Positions 1 to 6,532 of a DNA stretch of 28,673 bases are shown piece by piece. Source of the DNA: RGIG1666 sp045595745 (lineage in GTDB: Bacteria > Bacillota > Clostridia > UBA1381 > UBA9506). Where the stretch lies: contig JAZOBB010000038.1 of NCBI GenBank assembly GCA_045595745.1, positions 1-28,673 of the forward strand, given 5' to 3'. A program made the translations under genes and the position numbers. Each line of letters begins with the position of its first letter. The stretch's first letter is position 1. A model generated the notes under the pieces. It saw nothing but the letters and a program-made list of their open reading frames with translations. It was not told where the DNA came from and ran no database searches.

Positions 1-356
1 GGAACCTGGCAAATGGTTTTTACACTGTCAAGCAGGTCGTGCTTTTCAGCTGCACTTATTGAAAAATGAAAAAATATTTTTTCTAAGTGTGTGCATCCGT
101 ATGAAGCTATGCATCCTGCGGGAATGAGATAGGCATTTCCAACGGTTAATTCTGTTAATTTACCATTGCATTTTAAATAACCTTTTCCATCTTTTATATA
201 ATAAAGACGAGAAAAATTGTTACACACTCCATCATTTTTCCGCCGTTCGTCAAGAAAAACGTGCGAGCTGTAATAAACCTCCATATTAAGATTGTTTAGA
301 GTAGTTGTTCTAATTTTTTCGCGCAAACGGATGCCGTTTTTTTCGTTTTCGTTCAT
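1..356 (-). CDS. AraC-type transcriptional regulator, N-terminal sensing domain (partial, runs off left edge)
   Basis: An open frame of 118 codons starts at the ATG at 356 and reads without a stop to the window edge. GGAG lies 7 bases upstream of the start. The visible part contains LYYIKDGKGYLKCNG and a following YLIPAGCIASY stretch, the pattern of the small cupin (AraC ligand-binding) domain: a beta-strand with a glycine turn, then 'a place to put a ligand' ending in IPAG. This is the N-terminal half of AraC-family regulators; the C-terminal double helix-turn-helix would lie outside the window. What it senses is unknown. It is separated from the minus-strand DUF11 gene upstream by a terminator, so it probably has its own promoter, but I see only a weak candidate. 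The family call is an inference from fold pattern, since the DNA-binding domain is not visible. Confidence 0.72.
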   Translation of the reverse strand, partial: MNENEKNGIRLREKIRTTTLNNLNMEVYYSSHVFLDERRKNDGVCNNFSRLYYIKDGKGYLKCNGKLTELTVGNAYLIPAGCIASYGCTHLEKIFFHFSISAAEKHDLLDSVKTICQV

Positions 357-464
357 AACAAAACTCCATATCTAATATTTTATTTATTTGCTGAACAATA
401 GTATTTATTGAATTTTAATGTTGAAAAAGTACATATATATAATATCAAAAAACGAAAAAAAGTC

Positions 465-490
465 AAGGGGGGCAAAAAGCTCCCCCTTTT
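465..490 (-). terminator. Intrinsic terminator of the DUF11 gene
   Basis: A G/C-rich inverted repeat (AAGGGGG at 465-471 against CCCCCTT at 482-488, with a possible GC/GC extension) lies 35 bases past the stop codon of the minus-strand DUF11 gene. Read on the minus strand the stem is followed by GACTTTTTTT, a good U-tract. It separates the DUF11 gene from the AraC-type gene downstream. Confidence 0.8.
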
Positions 491-524
491 AAAAAATAGT
501 AGTCTTTCTTTGAGCGGCAATAGT

Positions 525-1379
525 TTAGACAGTTCCGGTAACTCTTAATACACTTACTCCCGGAGTAACCTCCCACACACCTGTTACAGGATTCTGTTCA
601 TACGTTGCAGCAGGAACAGTAATCTGACCTGGATTGGTAGCAAATTCACCTGTCGCTGCGTTATAGGTGTAGTTTGCAGGGTCGGTCCAAACGACATCAT
701 TAAAGGTAACTGTAATCGGATTAAGAATCGGATTAAAGGTATCGGTAACAATAGCGTTATCGGTTGCAATGATAGGAGTGTTACCTGTGTTCTGAATTAC
801 AAAGGTATAGGTTAAGGTTCCGTTTTCTGCTACAGATTCAGGTGAAAGCGACTTGGTTATTGTCAAAAGAGCATCACCGTTGGAATTTATAGTTTCTTCT
901 ACAATGATAGGTGTAGAAATACCGCCTCCGCTGATTGTAGCGGTGTTGGTAATAGTTCCGTCTGCGCCTGCAGGAGCAAATTCGTTTGCGCGGGCCTGAT
1001 AAATAATTAATGCATTTCCACCTGATGGAACGGTTATTCCGCTAAATACAAGCGGGGGGCCGGCTACAACGGCTGGGTCAGCCTGTGGCACACCGTCTAT
1101 AAAATAGCTGACGGAGTCAGCAATATACTCAAGAGGAACAAGGGAAGAAGTTCCAAACTCGTATGCGCCGAGATTGTCAGAAACAGTAAGCCCTGTAAAT
1201 GGTGCCGTACCGCTGTTTACGATACTTATTACATAGGTTACCACATCATCAGGTCGATAGTTTTTGCTGATTGCGGTTTTGGTAGCAGAAAGGACATCAA
1301 CAAGTTCGCCTGTAACAATATTTGAATTTGTTACATTGCCATTATAAGAAAGAGTTGCCTGATTGTAAAATGTTGGCAT
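525..1379 (-). CDS. Two-repeat DUF11 protein without signal peptide
   Basis: The 284-residue product has no cysteine. It starts MPTFYNQATLSYNG with no signal peptide, no transmembrane segment and no LPXTG anchor. Two DUF11-type beta-sandwich units are visible. The first is around residues 30-75 (SATKT...VTYVISIVNSGTAPFTGLTVSD) and the second around 170-215 (LTITKSLSP...TLTYTFVIQNTGNTPI). Each carries the family hallmark of a 'Y-V-I-N-x-G' strand followed by a 'V-x-D' strand. DUF11 repeats normally occur in secreted surface proteins, so the absence of any export signal is odd. One way to explain it is deposition on a forming spore from inside the mother cell; I recall DUF11 proteins as parts of a clostridial spore appendage but cannot verify this here. 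The start is set by a strong AAAGGAGG ribosome binding site (1386-1393). The gene stands alone, divergent from tRNA-Thr and closed by its own terminator. Confidence 0.8.
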   Translation of the reverse strand: MPTFYNQATLSYNGNVTNSNIVTGELVDVLSATKTAISKNYRPDDVVTYVISIVNSGTAPFTGLTVSDNLGAYEFGTSSLVPLEYIADSVSYFIDGVPQADPAVVAGPPLVFSGITVPSGGNALIIYQARANEFAPAGADGTITNTATISGGGISTPIIVEETINSNGDALLTITKSLSPESVAENGTLTYTFVIQNTGNTPIIATDNAIVTDTFNPILNPITVTFNDVVWTDPANYTYNAATGEFATNPGQITVPAATYEQNPVTGVWEVTPGVSVLRVTGTV

Positions 1380-1417
1380 TTTTAAGCCTCCTTTAAATTA
1401 AGGGATTCCCTTTAATA

Positions 1418-1426
1418 TATCATATG
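1418..1426 (-). promoter_or_regulatory. Possible sigma-K-like -10 element (CATA-N3-TA) before the DUF11 gene
   Basis: On the minus strand CATATGATA fits the mother-cell sigma-K -10 pattern CATAnnnTA. It would start transcription about 30 bases before the gene, just upstream of the ribosome binding site. The -35 dinucleotide AC is not matched at the ideal distance (TC is there). Upstream there is also a poor sigma-A-like candidate, so this is only a suggestion. Confidence 0.3.
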
Positions 1427-1503
1427 AGGAGGGGATTAAAAATGACACTCGATATATAGTATTTTTAATAAAAAAGAAAGTTTAAAAAAATAATAAAAAA
1501 ATG

Positions 1504-1532
1504 TTGACAACACATAAATACTGTGCTATAAT
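1504..1532 (+). promoter_or_regulatory. Consensus sigma-A promoter of tRNA-Thr
   Basis: TTGACA (1504-1509), a 17-base spacer and TATAAT (1527-1532) match the consensus perfectly, with an additional TGC extended -10 (1524-1526). The expected start lies about 25 bases before the mature tRNA. Such a strong promoter fits a stable RNA gene. Confidence 0.93.
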
Positions 1533-1564
1533 ATTGCTTGTTGGTTAAGGAAAACTTAATATTT

Positions 1565-1640
1565 GCTGGTGTAGCTCAATTGGCAGAGCAGCTGATTTGT
1601 AATCAGCAGGTTGCGGGTTCAAGTCCCATCACCAGCTCCA
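1565..1640 (+). tRNA. tRNA-Thr (anticodon UGU)
   Basis: A complete 76-base cloverleaf folds by eye. The acceptor stem is GCTGGTG/CACCAGC, the D arm is GCTC...GAGC, and the anticodon stem is GCTGA/TCAGC with loop TTTGTAA. The T loop is TTCAAGT, followed by discriminator T and an encoded CCA. The anticodon TGT at loop positions 34-36 reads threonine ACA codons. The T stem (GCGGG/CCCAT) has one C-A mismatch at 50-64 and a terminal G-T wobble, slightly weaker than usual. The gene is a monocistronic unit with its own promoter and a terminator starting directly after CCA. Confidence 0.96.
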
Positions 1641-1677
1641 AAAAACAGATAATACCGTAAGGTGTTGTCTGTTTTTT
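1641..1677 (+). terminator. Intrinsic terminator of tRNA-Thr
   Basis: A 16-bp stem (1641-1656 with 1661-1676) containing two U-G wobbles closes on a GTAA tetraloop and ends in TTTTTT. It begins immediately after the CCA end, so the A-run of the stem touches the mature tRNA 3' end. Confidence 0.92.
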
Positions 1678-1686
1678 ATATTGGCA

Positions 1687-1699
1687 GGGACTTGAACCC
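1687..1699 (-). repeat. Inverted copy of the tRNA T-arm (possible tRNA 3'-end relic)
   Basis: GGGACTTGAACCC is the exact reverse complement of the T-arm of the neighbouring tRNA-Thr (1615-1627). Read on the minus strand it is AGGGTTCAAGTCCCT, a plausible T stem-loop, followed by GCCAATA where an acceptor strand would be. No other tRNA parts are recognisable around it. It may be a decayed tRNA end or attachment-site remnant. Confidence 0.45.
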
Positions 1700-1710
1700 T
1701 AAGAGGGTTA

Positions 1711-1739
1711 TTGACACCATTTTTCTTTTTTGTTATACT
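1711..1739 (+). promoter_or_regulatory. Sigma-A promoter of azlCD
   Basis: TTGACA (1711-1716), a 17-base T-rich spacer and TATACT (1734-1739) with an extended TGT just before the -10. The start would be about 33 bases before azlC. Confidence 0.88.
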
Positions 1740-1778
1740 ATTTAGCGGCCTTTTAATATATAAATTCTGAGGTGTAAT

Positions 1779-2516
1779 ATGTCTAACTATAAAAAATTAA
1801 CCTTTGGCGCAGGTCTAAAAGACGGAATACCAATTGCGCTTGGCTATCTGTCCGTTTCGTTTGCGTTTGGTATGAGTGCGGTTTCTAAAGGCTTTCCTCT
1901 GTGGTCACCGATTGTAATATCACTTACCAACTTTACCGGAACAGGTCAGTTTGTTGGTGTTGACTTAATGGCGGCAGGTGCCGGACTTTTAGAGATTGCG
2001 TTTACATTAATTATTATAAATTTGCGCTATCTTTTAATGTCGCTATCACTTTCGCAAAGACTTGTGCCGAATATGAGCTTATTAAAACGCTTAGCAATTG
2101 CCTTTGGCAATACAGACGAGATTTTTGCGGTTTCTATGCAACAGCACGATTTACTTAATCATAAATATATGTTCGGACTTATATTAAGCTCGTTTTCTGG
2201 CTGGGTAGGCGGAACGGTTTTAGGGGCATGTGCCAGCAATTTACTTCCGTCAGTTCTTTGCGCTGCTATGGGAATAGCTGTTTATTCGATGTTTATAGCG
2301 ATAATTGTGCCGCCTGCAAGAAAATATTGGTCGGTATTGCAAATTGTAGCTATTGCGATAGGTTTAAGTTGTGTGTTTTATTGGATACCGCCGTTTAACA
2401 AACTGTCAAGCGGTTGGGCAATTATTATTTGCGGTGTTATTTCTTCGGCATACGGTGCATATCGTTTTCCGCTAAAAAGCGACAATTTAGAGGAGGGTGT
2501 GCGAAATGAAAACTGA
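1779..2516 (+). CDS. azlC: AzlC family branched-chain amino acid exporter, large subunit
   Basis: The 245-residue hydrophobic protein has the family start pattern (GLKDGIPIALGYLSVSFAFGMSAVSKGF, split here as GIPIALGYL then SFAFGMSA). It also has the internal LTNFTGTGQF and NLRYLLMSLSLSQRL blocks typical of AzlC, and several membrane segments spread over the whole length. AzlC and AzlD together form an exporter of branched-chain amino acids and analogues, known from Bacillus subtilis azaleucine resistance. The ATG at 1779 follows GAGGTGTAAT. The stop overlaps the azlD start by 11 bases, which implies translational coupling of the two subunits. No azlB-type Lrp regulator gene is adjacent, so regulation is not visible beyond the sigma-A promoter. 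Confidence 0.92.
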   Translation: MSNYKKLTFGAGLKDGIPIALGYLSVSFAFGMSAVSKGFPLWSPIVISLTNFTGTGQFVGVDLMAAGAGLLEIAFTLIIINLRYLLMSLSLSQRLVPNMSLLKRLAIAFGNTDEIFAVSMQQHDLLNHKYMFGLILSSFSGWVGGTVLGACASNLLPSVLCAAMGIAVYSMFIAIIVPPARKYWSVLQIVAIAIGLSCVFYWIPPFNKLSSGWAIIICGVISSAYGAYRFPLKSDNLEEGVRNEN

Positions 2517-2826
2517 AATGTTAATTATTTCGATTTTGGTAATGGCAACAGTTACATATCTTCCCAGAGTGCTGCCACTTGCACTGTTTAAACGAAAAAT
2601 TCAAAATCCGTTTGTTCGCTCGTTCTTGCTTTATATGCCTTACGGAATACTGGCGGCAATGATTTTTCCCGCTGTATTTTTCTCTACCAACAGTATTATT
2701 TCAGCAACGTGCGGAGCGGTTATATCGCTGATTTTAGCATGGAACAAACGTGGACTTTTAACAGTTGCCATCGGCGGAACGGTTGCGGTTTTGGTTGCAG
2801 AATGGGTTTTGATGTTGGTTAAATAA
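2506..2826 (+). CDS. azlD: AzlD family branched-chain amino acid exporter, small subunit
   Basis: A 106-residue membrane protein with about four hydrophobic segments. It has the AzlD landmarks TYLPRVLPLALF near residues 18-29 and FLLYMPYGILAAMIFPAVFF near residues 42-61. It is the partner of AzlC, and both are needed for export in characterised systems. I choose the ATG at 2506, 8 bases after AGGAGGG (2491-2497). A GTG nine bases upstream lies inside that ribosome binding site and is unlikely to be used. The gene overlaps azlC by 11 bases and is followed at once by a palindromic terminator. Confidence 0.9.
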   Translation: MKTEMLIISILVMATVTYLPRVLPLALFKRKIQNPFVRSFLLYMPYGILAAMIFPAVFFSTNSIISATCGAVISLILAWNKRGLLTVAIGGTVAVLVAEWVLMLVK

Positions 2827-2855
2827 AAAAGATTGTCGTACGACAATCTTTTTTT
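2825..2855 (+). terminator. Bidirectional terminator between convergent azlD and oxidoreductase genes
   Basis: GATTGTCGTACGACAATC (2831-2848) is a perfect palindrome flanked by six A on the left and seven T on the right, so it works in both directions. It overlaps the azlD stop codon region and lies 6 bases from the stop of the convergent minus-strand gene. Confidence 0.9.
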
Positions 2856-2860
2856 ATTTG

Positions 2861-3835
2861 TTAATCCATAGGATACACAAGTCCGACTTGTTTTCTTATT
2901 AAATCCATTTGCTCAATCATTTTAATACTTTCATCTAGCGGCAGGGTTTCGCTTTGGATTTTTTCGCTATTTATGCAACTGCATACCTCGTGGATTTCAC
3001 CTTCAAAGCCGTTTCCATCGTAGGGGAGCAACAACGTTTTTTCTTCGCCATTTTTGCGAATAACGAGCTTATCAGCTTGATAGAACTCGGGTATGTATAT
3101 TGAGCCTTTTGTTCCGTAAATATATGCATCGGCAGGTTTTTCAAGTTTTATGGCGGAAGACAAGGCTGCTATCGCACCGCTTTTATATTTTAAAAGCATT
3201 TGGGTGTGCAGGTCAACTCCGCCCTCAATATTTGCAAAAGCTGATATAGATTCTGGGCTGTTGCCAAAAACAACCGATGCTAAATGCAAAGCATAAACAC
3301 CTACATCCAAAAGAGAACCGCCTGCTAACTCATTTTTAAAAAGCTTGGGGTCTTCATCGCATTTGATAGAGTAGCAAAAATCAGCATTCAACCCCATAAC
3401 TTCGCCTATTTCGCCACAGTCTATCATGGCTTTAGCCTCTTTAATCGCAGGCAAAAATCTTGTCCACATAGCCTCCATTAAAAACACACCGTTTTTTTCG
3501 GCGCAGGCTTTTAATTCTTTTGCCTGCGCGGCATTTACGCACAGAGGTTTTTCGCAAAGCACGTGCTTTTTTGCATTTAAAAATATTTCTGCACAGGATT
3601 TATGAAAAGGATGCGCGGTTGCAATATATACTGCATCTATTAACGGTGATGCAGCCATTTCTTCGTAGCTTGAAAAGACATTTGGTATGTTAAATTTAGA
3701 AGCAAATTTTTCTGCTCGTTCAGATGAACGTGAGGCTACAGCTATAAGCTCTGCCTCTCCTACATTACCTACTGCCTCAGCAAATTTATGTGCAATAACA
3801 CCGGGACCTGCAATTCCCCATCTTATTTTACTCAA
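2861..3835 (-). CDS. Gfo/Idh/MocA family NAD(P)-dependent oxidoreductase (dihydrodiol/xylose dehydrogenase-like)
   Basis: The 324-residue protein has an N-terminal Rossmann domain with WGIAGPGVIA (residues 6-15). The family's catalytic-lysine motif CEKPL is at 94-98. EAMWTRFLP (121-129) is the signature of the dimeric dihydrodiol dehydrogenase/xylose dehydrogenase branch. The C-terminal beta-sheet domain contains GGSLLDVGVYALH (172-184), with D177 and Y181 near the substrate. It oxidises or reduces a sugar or polyol; the substrate is not predictable. Translation probably starts at a TTG (3835), since no ATG is available in frame, behind a GTGGAG site with short spacing. It is a single-gene unit with its own promoter and shares a terminator with azlD. 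Confidence 0.88.
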   Translation of the reverse strand: MSKIRWGIAGPGVIAHKFAEAVGNVGEAELIAVASRSSERAEKFASKFNIPNVFSSYEEMAASPLIDAVYIATAHPFHKSCAEIFLNAKKHVLCEKPLCVNAAQAKELKACAEKNGVFLMEAMWTRFLPAIKEAKAMIDCGEIGEVMGLNADFCYSIKCDEDPKLFKNELAGGSLLDVGVYALHLASVVFGNSPESISAFANIEGGVDLHTQMLLKYKSGAIAALSSAIKLEKPADAYIYGTKGSIYIPEFYQADKLVIRKNGEEKTLLLPYDGNGFEGEIHEVCSCINSEKIQSETLPLDESIKMIEQMDLIRKQVGLVYPMD

Positions 3836-3874
3836 TTAGCTCCACTTCTTTCATAACAATTTTAACACAGGCAC

Positions 3875-3903
3875 ATTTTATCATATATTTTAATTGTTTA
3901 CAA
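3875..3903 (-). promoter_or_regulatory. Sigma-A promoter of the Gfo/Idh/MocA gene
   Basis: On the minus strand TTGTAA (3903-3898), a 17-base spacer and TAAAAT (3880-3875) with an extended TGA before the -10. It lies back to back with the cysE promoter. Confidence 0.7.
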
Positions 3904-3943
3904 TATTTTTTAATAAAACATCAAAATTTAGACAATGTGACAG

Positions 3944-3972
3944 TTGCTTTTTTTGTGATTTAGTACTATAAT
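3944..3972 (+). promoter_or_regulatory. Sigma-A promoter of the cysE operon
   Basis: TTGCTT (3944-3949), a 17-base spacer and a perfect TATAAT (3967-3972). The leader is only about 25 bases long, so a T-box (often seen before cysteine genes in Firmicutes) is not present. Confidence 0.75.
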
Positions 3973-4003
3973 AATATTATCTATGTTATAAAGGGGTGAT
4001 AGC

Positions 4004-4645
4004 TTGTTTAATTTTATCAAAGAAGAGGTGCGTGCAATTAAAGAGCGCGACCCTGCCGCAAGAAATGCTTTCGAAATTATTTTTATGTATTCGGGGTTTC
4101 ATGCAGTCTGTTGGCACAAGCTGTCACATTGGCTTTACGTTCATAAAAGATATTCTTTAGCGAGATATGTTTCGCAGAGCTGCCGTTTTTGGACGGGAAT
4201 TGAAATACATCCCGGTGCAAAAATAGGAAAAGGTCTTTTTATTGACCACGGTATGGGGGTTGTTATTGGCGAAACTACCGAGATTGGCGATAATGTTACC
4301 ATATATCAGGGGGTAACTCTAGGCGGTACGGGTAAAGAAACCGGAAAACGACATCCGACCATAGGTAATAATGTTATGATTGGTTGTGGAGCAAAGGTTT
4401 TAGGTCCGTTTTATGTGGGCGATAATTCGAAAATTGCCTCTAATGCAGTCGTTCTAAGTGAAGTTCCTGCAAACTCTACCTGCGTAGGTGTTCCTGCAAG
4501 AGTTGTTAAAATAAATGACCAGAGGGTAGGACCGCAAGACCTTGACCAGATTCACGTTCCTGACCCGGTTGCACAACAGCTTGGCACTATGGAAGAACGC
4601 ATTGCACAGCTTGAAAAAATGTTACAGAAAGTTGAGGAAAAGTAA
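4004..4645 (+). CDS. cysE: Serine O-acetyltransferase
   Basis: The enzyme transfers acetyl from acetyl-CoA to L-serine, giving O-acetylserine for cysteine synthesis. The 213-residue length is that of the short Gram-positive CysE form. After a helical N-terminal part, the left-handed beta-helix begins at about residue 66 with IEIHPGAKIGKG. It continues through DHGMGVVIGE (81-90, catalytic H82), GVTLGGTGK (103-111) and KRHPTIG (115-121), and ends in GVPARVVK. The start is a TTG at 4004 preceded by AAGGGGTGAT. It is the first gene of an operon with cysS one base downstream, so serine acetylation and cysteinyl-tRNA formation are expressed together. The C-terminal tail after residue 190 is a short predicted helix, as in relatives that interact with cysteine synthase. 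Confidence 0.95.
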   Translation: MFNFIKEEVRAIKERDPAARNAFEIIFMYSGFHAVCWHKLSHWLYVHKRYSLARYVSQSCRFWTGIEIHPGAKIGKGLFIDHGMGVVIGETTEIGDNVTIYQGVTLGGTGKETGKRHPTIGNNVMIGCGAKVLGPFYVGDNSKIASNAVVLSEVPANSTCVGVPARVVKINDQRVGPQDLDQIHVPDPVAQQLGTMEERIAQLEKMLQKVEEK

Positions 4646-4646
4646 T

Positions 4647-6053
4647 ATGAAAATATATAATACTCTTACAAGACAAAAAGAAGATTTTAAACCGATAGAA
4701 GAGGGAAAGGTACGTATGTATTCGTGCGGACCAACTGTTTATAACTATTTTCATATCGGAAACGCACGTCCGTTTATTATTTTTGACACACTGCGCCGTT
4801 ATCTTGAATATTCGGGCTATGATGTTAAATTTGTTCAGAATTTTACTGATATCGACGATAAAATGATTAACAAGGCAAACGAACTCGGAATCACAGTAAA
4901 AGAGCTTGCTGACCAATATATTGCAGAGTATTTTACAGATGCTGAGGGACTAAATATAGGCAAGGCTACGGTTCATCCTAAGGCTACTGAAAATATTGAG
5001 GCTATTTTAGCAATTATTGAAAAGCTTGTTAATAAAGGCTATGCATATGAAACTTCTGACGGTGTGTATTTTGATACACGTAAGTTTAATGAATACGGCA
5101 AACTCTCAAAGCAACCGTTAGAGGACTTAGAAGCGGGCGCAAGAATTGATGTTGACGAGGGTAAAAAGCATCCTGCTGACTTTGCTTTGTGGAAAAAGAA
5201 AAAAGAGGGCGAGCCGTTCTGGGCAAGTGCATGGGGCGATGGACGTCCCGGTTGGCACATTGAGTGCTCTGCTATGGTTAATAAATATCTTGGCGAATCA
5301 ATCGACATTCATTCGGGTGGTCAGGATTTAATCTTCCCCCACCACGAAAACGAAATCGCACAGAGCGAAGCAGCTAACGGAAAGCCGTTTGCGCGTTACT
5401 GGATGCATAACGGATATATAAATGTTGACAATGAGAAAATGTCAAAATCAAAGGGCAACTTCTTTACTGTTCGTGATGTTTCGAAAAAGTACGATTACGA
5501 GGTTATTCGTTTCTTTATGCTATCAGCACATTACAGAAGTGCAATTAACTTCTCTGACGAGCTTTTAGCGCAGTCAAAGGCAGGTCTTGACCGTCTTTAT
5601 AACTGCTTATATAATCTTGATTTTATTGCAAGTAAGGCAAAAAAAGCAGAGCTTTCATCTGATGAGCAAAAAGTGTTGGAAGAAATATTTAAGCACAAAG
5701 AGCAGTTTAAAGCGGCTATGGATGACGACTTAAATACCGCCGATGCAATCGCTGCATTATTTGATTTGGCAAGAGCAATTAACTCAAACGTTAGTGCTGA
5801 TTCATCGCCTGAATTAATTGCTAAAAGCGCAGAGCTTTTGCGTGAGCTTGGTGCAGTATTAGGAATATTTACTAAAACTCAGGAAGATACATTAAGCGAC
5901 GAGGCTAAGGCTTTGATTGAAAAGCGCAAACAGGCACGTGCTGACAAAGACTGGGCACTTGCTGACAGCATCCGTGATGAGTTAAAAGAAATGGGCATTG
6001 AGCTTGAAGACACCCGTCAGGGAGTTAAAGTTCATATTATTTCAAAGGCTTAA
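4647..6053 (+). CDS. cysS: Cysteinyl-tRNA synthetase
   Basis: A class I aminoacyl-tRNA synthetase that charges tRNA-Cys. The 468 residues match the usual size. The zinc-site cysteine is in CGPTVYN (C27), the HIGH motif appears as HIGN (36-39), and KMSKS is at 264-268. The WHIECSAM (C207) and PHHENEIAQSE (H232-E236) blocks supply further zinc ligands. I start it at the ATG at 4647, one base after the cysE stop, behind GAGGAAAAG. A longer open frame extends upstream inside cysE, but that extension is only a shadow and lacks any family similarity. It is the second gene of the cysE-cysS-mrnC run. Confidence 0.97.
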   Translation: MKIYNTLTRQKEDFKPIEEGKVRMYSCGPTVYNYFHIGNARPFIIFDTLRRYLEYSGYDVKFVQNFTDIDDKMINKANELGITVKELADQYIAEYFTDAEGLNIGKATVHPKATENIEAILAIIEKLVNKGYAYETSDGVYFDTRKFNEYGKLSKQPLEDLEAGARIDVDEGKKHPADFALWKKKKEGEPFWASAWGDGRPGWHIECSAMVNKYLGESIDIHSGGQDLIFPHHENEIAQSEAANGKPFARYWMHNGYINVDNEKMSKSKGNFFTVRDVSKKYDYEVIRFFMLSAHYRSAINFSDELLAQSKAGLDRLYNCLYNLDFIASKAKKAELSSDEQKVLEEIFKHKEQFKAAMDDDLNTADAIAALFDLARAINSNVSADSSPELIAKSAELLRELGAVLGIFTKTQEDTLSDEAKALIEKRKQARADKDWALADSIRDELKEMGIELEDTRQGVKVHIISKA

Positions 6054-6075
6054 TCTGAAAGGCAGGATTTGATAT

Positions 6076-6495
6076 ATGTATATATCTGACATTGTGCCTG
6101 AAGGGCTTTCTGTTTCGCCTCGTGAATATTCGCCTTTGGCATTAGCTTTTATTGGTGATGCAGTGTATGAGGTTTATGTTCGTGCCAGAATTTTAGCCGA
6201 AGCCAACACAAGTGCAAATGCCTTGCATAAAAAAGCAATCGCCTATGTAAAGGCAGGAGCACAGGCAGTAGCGGCTAAAAAAATGATGGATACCTTGTCT
6301 GATGACGAGCTTGCGGCATTTAAGCGCGGTAGGAATGCAAAATCTGCAACCGTTCCTAAAAACGCAGATGTAACTGACTATCGCTATGCAACAGCACTCG
6401 AGGCATTGTTTGGTTATTTGTATCTTTCTGGCGAAAATGAGCTTTTAAATAAAAGAATGCAAGAGGCATTCGAACTGACAGTTAAAGAAAGTTAA
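6076..6495 (+). CDS. mrnC: Mini-ribonuclease III
   Basis: A 139-residue protein consisting only of the RNase III catalytic domain, without a double-stranded RNA binding domain. It is the form that matures 23S rRNA ends in Bacillus. Visible landmarks are LAFIGDAVYEVYVR (residues 23-36, with the catalytic aspartate at 28), the RGRNAKS block near 84-90, and ALEALFGYLYL near 108-118 with the second acidic residue. Its place directly downstream of cysS is conserved in Firmicutes and supports the call. The usual next gene, an rRNA/tRNA methyltransferase of the TrmH type, is not here; a transketolase pair follows instead. Confidence 0.94.
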   Translation: MYISDIVPEGLSVSPREYSPLALAFIGDAVYEVYVRARILAEANTSANALHKKAIAYVKAGAQAVAAKKMMDTLSDDELAAFKRGRNAKSATVPKNADVTDYRYATALEALFGYLYLSGENELLNKRMQEAFELTVKES

Positions 6496-6532
6496 TAATT
6501 TTTACAATATATAAGCAAAGGGGATTGTATTT

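Noticed and set aside
1427..1456. Plus-strand start with a strong ribosome-binding-like GAGGAGGGG
   Set aside because: The ATG at 1441 is followed by a stop after five codons; the G-rich run is better explained as part of the DUF11 leader on the other strand.
3973..4003. T-box leader before the cysE-cysS operon
   Set aside because: The leader from the sigma-A promoter is about 25 bases long and holds no specifier stem or T-box sequence.
4542..4646. In-frame extension of cysS back into cysE
   Set aside because: The added 35 residues have no similarity to cysteinyl-tRNA synthetase, and a normal start with a ribosome binding site follows the cysE stop.
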